This document shows, in pieces, positions 33,485-46,331 of a stretch of 64,000 nucleotides of DNA. The notes under the pieces were generated by a model. It was not told the DNA's origin, did not search any database, and saw only the letters and a list, made by a program, of their open reading frames with translations. Origin of the DNA: Cladosporium sp. IMV 00045 (Eukaryota; Ascomycota; Dothideomycetes; Cladosporiales; Cladosporiaceae); NCBI GenBank assembly GCA_001931905.2, contig MSJI02000775.1, positions 18,185 through 82,184 on the forward strand, read 5' to 3'. The position numbers and the translations under genes were made by a program. How positions within the stretch are numbered: the first letter of the stretch is position 1; every line of letters starts with the position of its first letter.

Positions 33485-34342
33485 TTTTGAGATCTTTGGA
33501 GTTGTGTTAGAGCTATGTAGCGGTGTTGTTAGTGTTTTGGTATGGTCATCCGTAGGGTCGAGTGTTTCCTAGGCCAGGAGGCAGGCTGATATTCTTTGGT
33601 GAGGTATGGGTACTCTTATGGAGTGATGTTGATGTTGTTTTTGATGACTACCAGTGTAAAGATATATCAATCTCAAGAGGCCAGTCACATACGTATCACC
33701 AGAGCAGACAGTCAGAAGCTATCTCGGATGTTCGGCGACAGGAGGGAGCTATCACGCCTTTTACTACTAATCACCGAATGTAATACACGGATGACGCACA
33801 AAAAGAAATGTCAGCGGCGGTATCGGTCGGTTCGGTCGAGACAAAGGAATCGCGCGGAAAGGCTAAATGGGGCGTGACTCTTATCTTTTTGATTGGGAAG
33901 CGGGCGTCGGACTTTACGATACGGCCGACTCCTTTGGGTGACGTGCTTTGAGGGCTTTCTTCGAGGCTGAAAGGATTCGCATTTTTAATGCAGCAAGACA
34001 CGTGGTTGTTGAAGGTGGAGACCAAATCATGGAAGAGGGATAACAAAAGCAACACGAAGGGCAGTAGATCTATGAAGCACGAAGCGTGCCTGCCTACATG
34101 ATTATGGAACATGTCGTTGATGTTGATTGACTTCATCTAGGGTTAGGGTTGGGGTATACTGTTGCGTACCCCGTCGTTTTCTAGTATCTGTCTCTTTGTG
34201 CTCCAACAAGGTATTCAAGACAACATGGTAAGGTAGCATTTGAATGCTCCATTTGCTTATATGCACGAATGGCGATGGTGTCTAATCGTGTCATGAATCG
34301 TTGACCTCACTACTAAAAGTCAGATGAACATCAGAAGCTACC

Positions 34343-34890
<548 letters not shown>

Positions 34891-35258
34891 TCATGAAGTA
34901 GCTGATCAGCACCTACAGCTCACTCGTTCTCTATTGCTAGGCGGAAGATTGGCAAGTCCGGCGGGGTAGAGTGTCTTGTCATCAGGTGGGGTTTTGAGAT
35001 GCAAGATCGTGATCCTGCGATCGCAACTGATGAGCAATACATGTAGTCGTGTGGTCCCTTGCGATACGGCATTGATGCATCACAATAGCCGAAGCCCCTC
35101 ATGGGACCGACGAAGACTGTGCTATCACTACAAATGGTCTGCCACTGCTGACAAACACACGAAACTATCATCAATTCATTAAGTAGAGCTTTTCTGTAGA
35201 GTGGTTATTATCCTCATCGTCGCTTGTATTCCACACAGAGTGGTCAACATCGCCCAAA

Positions 35259-36518
35259 ATGCCACAAAAACAACAAGTCCAATCCAAAGGCATTTTCCAC
35301 GGCCTCCCCGTCTATCCCCCAGAAGCCTCCGGTCTGACAGCTATAATCACCGGCGCCAACGGCATCAGCGGACATTACATGCTGCGCGTCCTCGCAGAAT
35401 CACCGCAACGCTGGAAGAAAATCTACTGCCTGTCCCGCCGCCCTCCAGCCATCTCAGGAGGCCTGCCCGCAAACGCTGAGCACATCGCTCTCGACTTCCT
35501 CAGCGATCCCAAATCCATCGCCGCCACCCTCAAGGACAAGGGTGTCACCGCCGACCATGTCTTCTTCTTCTCATACGTCCAGCCTCCCCCCAAACCAGGC
35601 CAAGGCCTCTGGTCCGACGCCGAGGAAATGGTGCGCGTGAACACCGATCTCTTGAGCAATTTCCTGCAAGCCCTTCAGCAAGCCGCCATCACGCCGAAGC
35701 GCTTCATGCTCCAAACCGGCGCGAAGAAGTACGGCATCCACCTTGGCCCTACCAAACTGCCGCAGCATGAATCCGACCCGCGCGTCGAGCTGGAACCCAA
35801 TTTCTATTACCCGCAAGAAGACTTGCTGTTCGAGTACAGCAAGACCACAGGCTGTGGCTGGAACATAGCGATGCCCGGCCCGATCACGGGCGCCGTCCCG
35901 GATGCGGCGATGAACTACGCTTACCCGCTGGCCGTGTACGCGAGTGTTTGCAAGTGGCTTGGGAAACCTTTCGAGTTTCCCGGTGATGAGGCGAGTTGGC
36001 AGATGAATCAGAGTATGAGCTATGCCAAAATGAACGCTTACCTGGAAGAGTGGTCAGTTCTGCAGGGCCCGGCTGATGAAATGTTCAACGCTTTCGATGG
36101 GAGCGCTTTCACGTGGGAGGCCGCGTGGCCGGAGATAGCGTCTTGGTATGGTCTTGAATCGAAGGGGCCGCACGCAGATGAGGAGTACGCGGAGCGTCAG
36201 ACGCGGTTCGCGCCTCGTGGCTATGGGGGGAAAGGCGTTACAAGGAGCAAGTTCAGCATGGTTGATTGGGCTAAGCGGCAGGATGTCCAAGACGCCTGGA
36301 GTAAGATGGCGGCTGAGAACGGACTTTCGATGCCGGAAAAGAGTGAGCTGGATCGTATCTTTGCCTTCTTGGACGGCACGCTTTGTCGGCCTGCACCTTT
36401 GCTCTACAGCCCAGACAAGGGGCGGAAATGTGGTTGGCATGGATATGTGGATTCATGTGAGGCTTTGAAAGAGACTTTTGAGGACCTGGCGAAGTTGAAG
36501 ATGGTGCCGCCTATTTAA
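35259..36518 (+). CDS. PRISE-like NAD(P)H-dependent reductase (extended/atypical SDR)
   Basis: Intronless, 419 residues. The N-terminal Rossmann motif TGANGISG (about residues 31-38) is followed by LSRRPP, ALDFLSD, HVFFFSYVQP, LQTGAKKYGIHLGP and FYYPQEDLLFEY. This series is characteristic of the progesterone-5beta-reductase/iridoid-synthase-like (PRISE) SDRs, whose catalytic Lys and Tyr sit in the TGxKxY and FYYxxED segments. Fungal members reduce enones or act in secondary-metabolite pathways; substrate unknown. Cytosolic by absence of targeting signals. The neighbours do not form an obvious biosynthetic cluster. Confidence 0.88.
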   Translation: MPQKQQVQSKGIFHGLPVYPPEASGLTAIITGANGISGHYMLRVLAESPQRWKKIYCLSRRPPAISGGLPANAEHIALDFLSDPKSIAATLKDKGVTADHVFFFSYVQPPPKPGQGLWSDAEEMVRVNTDLLSNFLQALQQAAITPKRFMLQTGAKKYGIHLGPTKLPQHESDPRVELEPNFYYPQEDLLFEYSKTTGCGWNIAMPGPITGAVPDAAMNYAYPLAVYASVCKWLGKPFEFPGDEASWQMNQSMSYAKMNAYLEEWSVLQGPADEMFNAFDGSAFTWEAAWPEIASWYGLESKGPHADEEYAERQTRFAPRGYGGKGVTRSKFSMVDWAKRQDVQDAWSKMAAENGLSMPEKSELDRIFAFLDGTLCRPAPLLYSPDKGRKCGWHGYVDSCEALKETFEDLAKLKMVPPI

Positions 36519-36985
36519 CATACTGCCTAGGCTGGCGTAGAATACAGATTATGTATGTGGAAATTCATTGACTCGTGTCGAATCTGGTTATCTTACACAC
36601 TGAGCACAGCTCCGTCCAGGAGTAGAGAAACTGAAGAAAGCATGTCAGCACTTCATACTTTGCAACTTGATATCCACGCGATCCCATGGCTGAAATAAGA
36701 TAAAGTCGAGACAAAGACAGGTACTAGTGTGATCTTGGGCGTTTGTAATTGATACGAGCCGGTCATTAAGCAAAAGCCCAGCTCGCCGTCCTGAAAGCAT
36801 CCCGTGGTGGAGTTTTTGAACAGAATTCGTGGAAAGAAAGGAGAAGTGAGATGAGTCTGATCGACTTACGTGTTCATGCCTTCGATAGGGGTCATCTGAA
36901 GGCTGAGATAATGTTTTTGCAAGCAGTCCTGGCGGTCATCCTGAGCAAGGAAGGAATTATGATAGAGTCACAGGAGAAGAAATTC

Positions 36986-38168
36986 TCAACCTTGTGCCTC
37001 TCTCGCAGCCTTTCTAGCGAGATACCTCGCCTTAGCATCACCAACATCCTTCTCAGTCTTCTTGCTCTTCGCTTCCCGTTCTTCTTTGGCTCGCTGCTCA
37101 GCCTCTTCTTCACGCTTACGCTTCGCGCTAGCCTCCAGCTGCTCCTCAACCATGCGACTCTGCCTCTCACGCTGCGCGTCACGGCTACCGGCGTCTCTGC
37201 GAGTGAAGGCGGACTGAGCAGGTCGATTCGAAGAGCGAAGGTGATCGGCCGAGCGTCCGTCTTTCGACTTCTCGGAAGGAGCAACGTTCAATCCGGCAGT
37301 CAGTAGCTCGCGCTTGTCCGTGATCTGGCCGTCCTCGTTGACGTGAACGTTAACGCCCTTCGCTTTCAGCTCAGCAGCAAGCTCAGCATCGCTGCGTTTC
37401 TTCTCCTCATCGACGTTCTTGACACCGCCTTCTCTTTCGAGTTTCATAGCGGCGTCAATTTCCTGCTGGCGAGCGGTCTCACTCTGGTCCATCATGTTGC
37501 GGTAGAAGTTCTGCATGCCCCCGCCCATCTTCTGCTTCCTCTTCTCCTCTTCCTCTGCCTTCTTCTTCTCTTCTTCCTCGAGTCGACGAGTCTCCTCTTG
37601 CTGCTGCTTGTACGCGCCCGTCACGAACTTCTCCTTATCAGCAAACTCATCGCCTTCATTCTCTCGCTCGCGCTGCAATTGCTTCTCGCGCGCGACTTGC
37701 TGATCCTGCTTTCGCCGCGCAGCGGCGTCGAGGAGGTTGTTGATGTACTTCGGCTTGCGGTCGATGGCATCCTGACGCGCAGCTTCCTTCTTCGCTTCGT
37801 TGACGGTGGATTTTGCGTCGTGGAAAGAGTCGTAGTCGAAGATGGACGCGTCGACTTCCTCGGCGGCTTTCACCGCGACTCGAGAAGCCGCCATGGCCGA
37901 AGCATCTTGCCTTTCCTCTTCGTCTTCAAGATTGAAGCGTTTGCTAGGTGGCTTGGGATGGGATGCCTTGCTTTGGTTTCGACCTTGAAGGCACGCTCAG
38001 CCCGTGTTTGGGCAGTCCGCTGGGCCCGCCGAAGCTGTCGATGGATTCGACCGCTTCGCTCTGGAGAGCACCATCGTCCTGCTCGTCCTCGTCCGGTTCG
38101 TCGTCGAGGATGGTCTTCTTCTTCGGAGGCGCCGCTTTCTTGAGATTCAAGCCGTATTTCAAGGACAT
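36986..38168 (-). CDS. NSRP1/CCDC55-like nuclear speckle splicing regulator
   Basis: The protein starts MSLKYGLNLKK, the hallmark N-terminus of the NSRP1/CCDC55 family, followed by an acidic linker, then AEEVDASIFDYDSFHD, PKYINNLLDAAARRKQDQ and a long charged coiled coil (roughly residues 110-200 and 310-375). The first part (38168-37984) and the rest (37943-36986) lie in different frames. A 40-nt GT..AG intron (37983-37944) joins them in phase and gives 380 residues; its GTCGAA donor is weak, so a one-base sequence error is the alternative. Expected role: nuclear RNA-binding regulator of alternative splicing. Disorder and low complexity make finer claims unsafe. Confidence 0.82.
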
Positions 38169-38365
38169 GGTGGGAACTAGTTGTGTTAGCGGGGCTGCGG
38201 CGATCGGGAGTGAGTGAACGTCCTTGTATATCGCTTGGCGTCACGTGACAATTTACCTTAATGCCACCTCGCGTCTGACATACCAAAGAACATAAATATA
38301 CCAATTAATCAACTCTTGCCTAATTTCCTCCTTGAATAAAGTAGATCAATAGTCATCCGATCGCC

Positions 38366-39274
38366 ATGTCCGAAAACACAGCCCGCGCCCTCCGCGGCGA
38401 ACTCTACTACGCCTTCACGCCCGAACTGATTAAAGCTCGACGACGATGCGCGATCGCCTGCACGAGATACAACAACGAAGGGCTCACGACACGCAGAAAG
38501 CAAGCCGAGTTGTGGAAAGCGTGAGTCGTCGTCGTTGCACATCCCTGGAATCGAAAATAATCAACATCGCCGAACCCACTCCTAACCTCTCATCTCTCCT
38601 CCCAGCATCGTAGCAGACGAAACTCCCCTCCCACCCCCTGCCGCCACCGAAGAAGAAGACGAAGCCCTCTTCGCCAACGACGCCTGGGTTGAACCACCGA
38701 TTCGTAAATCTCCCCTTCCAGCATTCAATCCTCCCCCCAAAACCCAACTAACCCCTCCCTCCCTCAAAGACATAGACTACGGCACCAACCTCTCCCTCGG
38801 CCGCGGAGTCTTCATCAACTTCAACTGCACGATCCTGGACACCTGCCAGGTCAGCATCGGAGCACGCACGCTCATCGCATCAAACGTCTCCATCTACAGC
38901 GGCACGCACCCCCTCGATCCGGAAGTGCGCAATGGCACAAACGGACCGGAATTGGGCAAGGAAGTCGTCATCGAGGAGGACTGCTGGATCGGTGGGAATG
39001 TGGTGATTTTGCCTGGTGTGAGGGTGGGTAGGGGGAGCACGGTGGGGGCGGGGAGTGTGGTTACGAAGGTATGTGTTTCGTTTTGCGTTTTTGGTTTGGG
39101 GTTGGGGGTTTTGGAGGTTGTGGGCTGATGTTGACTGCACAGGACGTGCCGCCTTATAAAGTCGTGGCGGGCAATCCGGCGAGGATCATCAAAGACGTGC
39201 CGCGGAATACCAATGCAGCTGAGACGAGTGGTGCTGTTGCTGCGCTTGAGAGGGATCAAGCAGCAGGCAAGTAA
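38366..39274 (+). CDS. Maltose/galactoside O-acetyltransferase-type enzyme (left-handed beta-helix)
   Basis: Three exons (38366-38520, 38606-39068, 39143-39274) encode 249 residues. The N-terminal Mac domain is seen (RALRGELYYAFTPEL, then RRRCAIACTRYN), followed by a linker and hexapeptide repeats that build the left-handed beta-helix: FINFNCTILDT, IGARTLIASNVSIYSGTHPL with the likely catalytic histidine, IEEDCWIGGNVVILPGVRVG, GSTVGAGSVVTKDVPPY and VVAGNPARIIK. It should transfer acetyl from acetyl-CoA to a sugar hydroxyl. An insertion rich in Pro/Glu between the Mac domain and the helix is longer than in bacterial enzymes. Introns have consensus borders and keep the frame. Confidence 0.93.
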
Positions 39275-39679
39275 TGAGTGATTCTGCCTCTTGATATGAG
39301 TGAAGCGAGGAGGTGGAAACGAGAGAGAAGACGTGATTATGAACGAGCTTTTTTGAAGTGCTAGCGATGCTGACATGAATGCTTACGAAAACCAAACGAA
39401 AGAAAAAAGCAGGCGCTGAACAAGCGAAGATATGTATAGCCTTGCGTTCCCTTTTCCTTGAACTCCATCCTTGTCCCCGTATCCCATTCCGCCAAAGAGA
39501 AGAAAGAAAGAAGAAACTCCAGTATCATACAACAATAGGAAAACGAAAGGTTCGTCGCATCGTCATTATCCTGCATTAGAGGAGCAGCAAAGAAGAGAAG
39601 GCTCGGGAATCGTCCAAGGTTCCACGAGCGAATTGCCGAAACGGACAGAGCATTAAAAGAATAAAGTTCGTCAAGTCGA

Positions 39680-42600
39680 TCAGAAGATCATGCTCTTCAC
39701 TGCATCGCGGCTGCGGTGTCCGGTCCTTGGGGCAAGTGGTGGCGTCCCGGGTCTGTTGCCCACGGGAATGGTACCAGGGACGTAGGCGGATTGCCTGTTA
39801 GGGTGGCCGCCGACAGGCTTGCGATCGCTGGGCTGCCTCGATGGCCATCCCGCAAGTGGGCCATCTTTGGGTTGCTGCTGTTGCTGACTGAAATCCTTGA
39901 CACTGGTGCCGCTTGCAGCAGAACCCTCAAGAAGAGGCCTGTCGATCGCCTCACGCTCGCTGGCAGCTTGTTTGGCGTTTTCGGCGCGCTCATGCGCAAA
40001 GACCAGGTCAGTCCAGCCCTTCTTCCTCACGCCAATGTCGGCCTTGCCCACGACCTGAGCGAGGTTGCTCATCCATTCTTCCTTGCTCTCTTTCGAGTCT
40101 GCGTAGAAGTCGATGGTCTCGCCATTGGCAAAGCGGATGCGGAAGCCCTCCTCAACGTATTGGTAGCCCTCGTCTTCTTCGGCGAAAGCACTCTTGCGAC
40201 GGTTGCTGCCACCTGCAGGCTTGGCGGGCGAAGACGCGGAGACTGGGTCAGCGAGGAGAGTGCGGCGGTCATCGACCACGCGGACGGCTTTGCTGAGGTT
40301 GATCACGGCACGCTTCTGGTGGGTGTGTTCGTGGTATGCGGTCAAGCGAGGACCTTGGAGACGGAAGAAGCGGCGACGCCAGTGCTAAAAGAATTGTCAG
40401 TACGGAGCTTTCGTAGGTCTGGCAGAGACGAGAAGTAAAAACTTACAGTGCAATCGCCACCCTGCTGGCTCAGGTGGCCCTCATAGCTGACCTCCTGGAT
40501 TTCGTGGGCGCGGTTCATTTCACGGATCGCCGAGCTCATGCTCTTGGGCATCTCCTCATCCGTCGCACCATTGGGCTTGGGAACGTACAGCAGCTGCAAT
40601 TCCAGGGCACCAATGATGTATGGGGGCTTCCTGACCGGGCCTGCGTGCGCACCGCGCTTGCTGCGGACGCTATTAACGACCATAGAGTTCTTCTCGAGCG
40701 CCCATTCGTTGTAGCAAGGCACGTCGACAGTAAACGGGCGACCATAGCAACGCTGTTCGTGCGCAGAAAGGTTGACGTAGGATCTGGCAAAAGATCCGTC
40801 GGAAGCGTTGACGAGATCGTGAAGAAGATCCCAGGCAGTTGGGTGCATGGCAGCACGCTTGCGTTGCGCTTCTTGTTGCTGGCGACGTTGTTCTGCCTCC
40901 TGAGCCTCGCGCTCTTGACGCTCACGCTCAGCACGCTTCTTCGGGCTTGAGAGAAGACGAGAGAAACCGGATTGCTTCTGCGCCTTGCTGGGAGAGAGGG
41001 GCACAGACGAAGGAGCTGCTGGTGGAGCAGGCTTTGGCGGCAGCTTCGTGTTAAGGGTGAGCTGGAACTCGAGGTCGTCGTGAACAACCAACTCAAACTC
41101 CTGGCCGATCGGTGCGCTCTTGCCCAACTCAAGCGGTGCGGTAGTGACGCAGTGCAAACCGTTGTCAAGGGTAAGTTTGAAGTAGACGCGGTCGTTGCGA
41201 GGCATGGGCAGATCAAGGCTCTTCACGCCAACAACCTTTACGAACAGACGTCCCCTCTCAGCACCTTCCGGAGAGTCGTCTGCGTTTGCGTTGGTGGCCT
41301 GGTCCTCCGAAACAACACCCAAAGCGCCCTCGTGGCCGGGCATCGGCGGTGCAGCATCGCTTCGGATACGTTGCGCGCTTGAGTTACGCTTGCTCTTGCG
41401 CCTCTGCTTGCCCGTCCAGGGCTCAGTCTTGATGTATTGCTCTGCACTAGGTTTGCGCATGCTGCCTCGGGCGCCGCGCTGCGAAGGTCGAGATGCCACT
41501 GAAGCGGATCTCTCTGGCTCGTGAGATCTGTTTGTGCCGTTGCTAGAGCCTGAGAAGTTGCGGTTGGAGGCGACGACCAGCTTGTCATTCTCGCGCATAG
41601 TGTACCCCTTCTTTGTACGAGAAGTACCGTTAGCATCGACCCCCTGGGAAGTGTAAGATACGGGTGGGCACACCTTTTGGTTCTGGATGACACGGTCGAA
41701 CTCTTGCTCAAGACCCCAATCCTCATGCTCAACGGCTGGGATATCGATGCTGAGCGCGACCTTGCCACCATCACGTTGCTGTTGCAGCTTCTCGACAGCC
41801 TGGCTATCACCGTCAATGCCAGAGTCGACCTTGCTGTTGTCTCCCTCGGAGGACTCGAAAGATGCGTCGGCGTTTTCGATCTGCGCTTGAAATCCTTGAG
41901 GGATAGCCGGCACAGGGAACTCGTCGCTGACATCTTCAAACGCATTGCCAAAATCTGCGGGCGTTCCTGAAGGACGGGCCTTCAGCTTGCCACCGGTCTT
42001 GATCGTGGCCCTACGCTCGGGAATTTCCTGGCGGGGAGGAGTCGGCTCATGGTCGAGCTCGTTGTCGAGCTCGGTCTCAAAGTCTTCATCCTGTTCAGCC
42101 TGAGCATCTTCGAACTCTTCATCGTCCATGTCAGTAGAGTGATGAATCACAGAGTCGGGCGTTCTCGGCGGCGATGGCTCAGCCTGAGTTTGCTCTTGCA
42201 GTTCAGTGGGCATCCATTGAGCTGTCGTGGATGATTCCAATTTAGGAACATTGTCCGCATCAAGCTTGCGCGTAGTCTCGGTAGAAGGGGGCGGAGACGG
42301 CGTGATGTAGTTCTTCATGCCGAAGTCATAGTCGTCTTCCGCATGCAGGTACTCGGGAAGACCCATGAATCCCTTGCTGGGCTGGTGAGCTTCCTGAGAC
42401 GGCTCTGTGTAGTCCTTGACAGTGAGAAGCTGCATGGCATCCTGCAAGGTCTCCTTGCCATCTGCAGGCTCGTCGTCCGCCTGCTGCTGTTCGAGCATCG
42501 TGCTCTCAAGCTCAGGCTCCTCCAGAGAGTACATGCTGCCCTCGGTTTCCTCGGCAGAGTCGGCACCAATATCGTGGTGAAGGACCGAGGTGTCGGGATC

Positions 42601-44567
42601 TTGTTCCTCCATTCTGGACGGGGATTTGGGCGTTGACATGCGCGTCTCATCCATGGTAGGAATTGCAGACATGTCAATGCTCTCATCGAAAGGCTCCTGT
42701 TTGATGACGACATCTGGCTCATCCTGCTCGTTGTCGATATGTCTGGTAAGTTGGTGGTCGCTTGATTCTCTGCTATTCTCGCGGGAAGGAATAGGGTGGT
42801 CCGGGTCCATGAGTGCCAGCTCAGCGTATGAGGGACGGAACTTGTGTTGCTCGTCCACATACTCAGACTCGTCCACTGCACCCTCTTCGTCCTCATCTTC
42901 GAAATCGTACTTGGTGTTTCTAACCTTCCTCAAGATGGACTCGCGGCTGATGCGTGGTGGTGCACCCGTGTAGTCGGCTAGGTCTGCCAGCTCAGAGTTG
43001 TCCTCTGCACCTCCATCTTCCGGCTGCTCCTGGCCGTCACCAGTGATGGTATTTTCAGCGTGATGTTGAGAATCGCTAGAGCCAGGGCGCTCCGCCAGTG
43101 ACTTCGGTTCCTGCTCATGGGCGCGCTCGACAAGTGGAGACGACTCGGCATGTGGCACTTCGTTCTCCTCGGTCTGACGCTTCGCAGGAGGGGGAAGGTT
43201 GCGTGCGGCTTCCGAGGCACGCTCCGCGGCAGCGGCGACAATAGCAGACTCACGGCGCTTCTGGTCGCTCAAGCCAGGCAGAGGAGGCAGAGGCCTTGAC
43301 GATCCATCCGAAGTAATACTTTCAGAACGGGAGAAGGTGGGACGCTGTTGCGCCGGGGAGTGGCTGTCAAAAACATCATCCTCATCGTTTGTCAACTCGT
43401 TTCTGGCCTCATCTGGTGACATGCGCGACCAGACCTCAGGCAGGACTACCGGCGTCTTGTCGGCATTCTCGAGGTCATCATCAAAGCTGTCTTCCCTCTC
43501 GTGGTCGAGAGAGCTTCCACGCTCGAAGCTCAGGTCTTGATCATAGTAGTAGTCGTCCGAGTCGTAGCTACCCTCGCGAGATCCGGAGGTTGCAGACACG
43601 GAAGGCTCCGGAGTTTGCAATTCGTACTCGTTGATAACTGGTGGAGATGTCTGGAAGGTGACACTCTTGTTGTGGCGGTGCAGAGCACGGGGAGTCTGAG
43701 CGCATTCGTCGTTGTCTGACCACGACCCCATCTCTGGGTCGAAGGTAGCTCTGGGCAGGCTGCCAAACTGGCTGATGCGAGCGAATGAAGACTTGGTAGG
43801 AGATGGTGACCCCTCCTTCTCGGGAGACTCGGGCAACGCGATGTCAGCGGCCAGCTTTGTCGGGCTAATGGTTGGAATAGTGTTCTCGCTCTCTGAGCGT
43901 TGATGGAAAGGCCTCTCAGGGCTCATCGACTTGGACACAGTCATCTCGCTTTCCGACCGCTGGTGGCCGGGTCTCTGTGGGGTGCTGGGGCGAATTGGGC
44001 TGTTCTCCTTGCGCATAGTGTCGAAGCGCGAACGAATTGATCGCTGAGCGGGCGGTTCGCACTTGGCCTCTCCACGATGGGCACCGTTTCCGGGTCGTAT
44101 GCGTCCTTGTTTTCGAGCGAGAAGATCTTGCTGCTCTTAACCCGACCAGCGGATTGGAGCTTCTCGATGCTAGCGCGGCGCTTAGCAGACATGGCGGAGG
44201 GTGATTGAGAGCGGTCTGGTGTAGATTCTCCTTCGAGACGAGAAGGCGACATGCCTTGCCGTGTTGACCAGAAGTCTCTGGGAGACGGCTTTGCGGGGGA
44301 CGGTGGTGTGGGAGATGCGTTCTCGTTGAAAGGTGAAGGTTCGAGCGAAGCAACGGGTTTCTGAGACGAGTCATGTCAGCTGAATGGCATTCTTGGAAAG
44401 AGATCAGAGTCATGTCCTACTCTGGTGGTCTGGTTGTAGCTGGGAGAGTTGCGTCTCATGGAGCCCGAGCTGATTTCTGCCAGTGGGCGGGACATGGCAG
44501 GCGACTTTTCTGGCGAGGCAGTAGTCGCCGGTTTGCTGATGCGCAGCGGCTGGACCTGGCGTACCAT
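39680..44567 (-). CDS. BUD4: Bud4/anillin-like septum-organising protein
   Basis: Large protein of about 1574 residues. Exons: 44567-44421, 44360-44085, 44043-40447 and 40384-39680; introns of 60, 41 and 62 nt, all phase 0. The first ~1060 residues are disordered and rich in SP/TP, acidic patches and repeats of the RSESE type (GHQRSESEM, FHQRSESEN). The anillin-homology (C2-like) region starts near residue 1070 (GRLFVKVVGVKSLDLP) and runs to about 1320; a PH domain follows, spanning the last intron (HWRRRFFRLQGPRLTAYHEH, then FRIRFANGETIDFYADSKE). Such proteins bind septins and membrane at the bud neck or septation site. The N-terminus is uncertain: ATG 44567 is used, but a longer start with the frame open upstream is possible. 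The 41-nt intron is inferred from frame. Confidence 0.9.
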
Positions 44568-46331
44568 CTTGTCAGTATGCCCTTGCGGTGGCGATTGTTG
44601 TGGTGGAAGTCGAGAGACTGGGAGTCTCGTGACTGGGAGGAAGTTCCTACAGTGTCCATTGTCATGCGCCGCTCAGACGGGCGCGGGGATTGTTATGGAA
44701 TGCGCGCTTGTCCTCGGGGAGACACAAGCGGCGCAATGAATCAGGTGAAGCAGGTGAAGCGGTGAGTGAATGCTCGATGTGATTATCGCATAGTCCAGGA
44801 GAAGCGAACGCAGCGAAGGAGAGCGCGGGAGAGTGCGCGAGAGAATGCAAGATGGATGTTGTGTGATGAGGCGGTGGTGGTGGTAAGAGGTGATGTCGGA
44901 AGGATGAATGGTTTTGCTGGCACGACGGGTTTGTAGTTGATTCAGGCCGGGCCCCAGTCTCCAAAACACAACGGTGGCTGCCATCAACGGCAAGCGTGGG
45001 CCATAGCTTGCAGCGTGTTGACCGGGCAACGCCAAACTCAACACGTTCAAACCAGGACTTCGCACCGGGTTTTCTGGAGTAGCTGGGAAAGCATGGCTCA
45101 ACGGCCGGCCATGTGGATATGCCATTGCGAGCATTGTCACTATATTCGGACGGCCATCCTTGCAGCTGAGCAGCTGCACAGGCTGGATCTTCTCGCTGTG
45201 TTGCCAGGTAGCAGCATCTCATCACACAAGGCAGCTGGAGATATGTCCAGGCAATCAATACTTGGGATCACGATACAAAGCACTATCAACAACCAGTGTT
45301 TTGAATAGACCAACCAATACATGACGACGGTACACCTCAAGCCATCGCCTTCGCCTATACGTCCCCGCTCACGAGCCGCTATTCCAAGCTACCACAAAGT
45401 CGATAACATTCGTTACCATGGGCCACTGGCCTTGTCCGAGTAGTTAACCCCACCTCTCTTACGCCATCTACGCCGTGCCACCTGCTCTCGTGCTATCTCA
45501 AGTAGGAGATAGTGTTGTGATCCTTCGACCATTCGCCTCGGCAATACCACTGTATTCTTGCTTTCAAAAAAGAGATCGTGTGATCTGTGGCCCCGTAACT
45601 CCACGCCGCGTTTCATCAATGCTTGCTCGCGGCCTATCTCTCGCGGCCTGCATCTCACGCAAGAGGAACATGCCGATACGCATGATCGTCTTCGATCTCC
45701 GACGCTACTTGGATCGGCCATTGCCCGCAAATGCATATTCTCGCATCTTACATGCGTGAAAATCTGCTCTCCAGCTTCATGGGGTAGGCCACACCTTGAT
45801 GCGCGAGTCGAGTATACTTGTCCTTGTGAAAATCGTATGGAGCCAGAGAAACATGGAACTCGTCCGAGCTCTCACATTGAGCTCATGGTTCCCTTCACTC
45901 AGTTATCACACTGAAAACATGATCAATGATACCACCAATTTCGCTGTCTTGACGTCTGGCATATCAAAGTTCTTTGACAGCTCTCTCAATAGTATTACAT
46001 CGCTACATTAAAACGACAAGAGAGAAAATGACCACCATCGACGCAGCAGCCATGTTGTGCCTGCATATTCATCAACTGTAAGGGTACTCGCATCCCTATC
46101 AGGACCAGCTGAGACCGAGTAAGCTTCAATTTACCTTCAGGTAAACAACATTCATCCAATGTTTTGGTCCCTGATGAGACGAGTTTCATCAAGTCTTGCA
46201 TCTCAACCCATGCAAAGTTCGGGCAACTTACCCGATGACTTCCCAATTTGGTAAACGAAACTTTAGAGATCTCCATCGACATGTGAAAGCACGTGAAGAC
46301 ACCTCTCACAACCCAACACCATCCCAACATC
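44568..46331. other. Gene-free divergent intergenic region (Bud4/Mrh4)
   Basis: About 1.75 kb between two divergently transcribed genes, so both promoters lie here. Open frames on both strands lack coding character. A C/A-rich stretch near 44830-44900 is the only compositional feature noted. Confidence 0.5.

Noticed and set aside
34137..34160. TAGGGTTAGGGTTGGGG resembling interstitial telomere repeat
   Set aside because: Only two exact TTAGGG-type units; this can occur by chance and no end-fusion signature is seen around it.
37870..38304. Alternative minus-strand frame over the start of the NSRP1-like gene
   Set aside because: It begins upstream of the conserved MSLKYGLNLKK start, and only the spliced or frame-corrected version gives a protein with family character.
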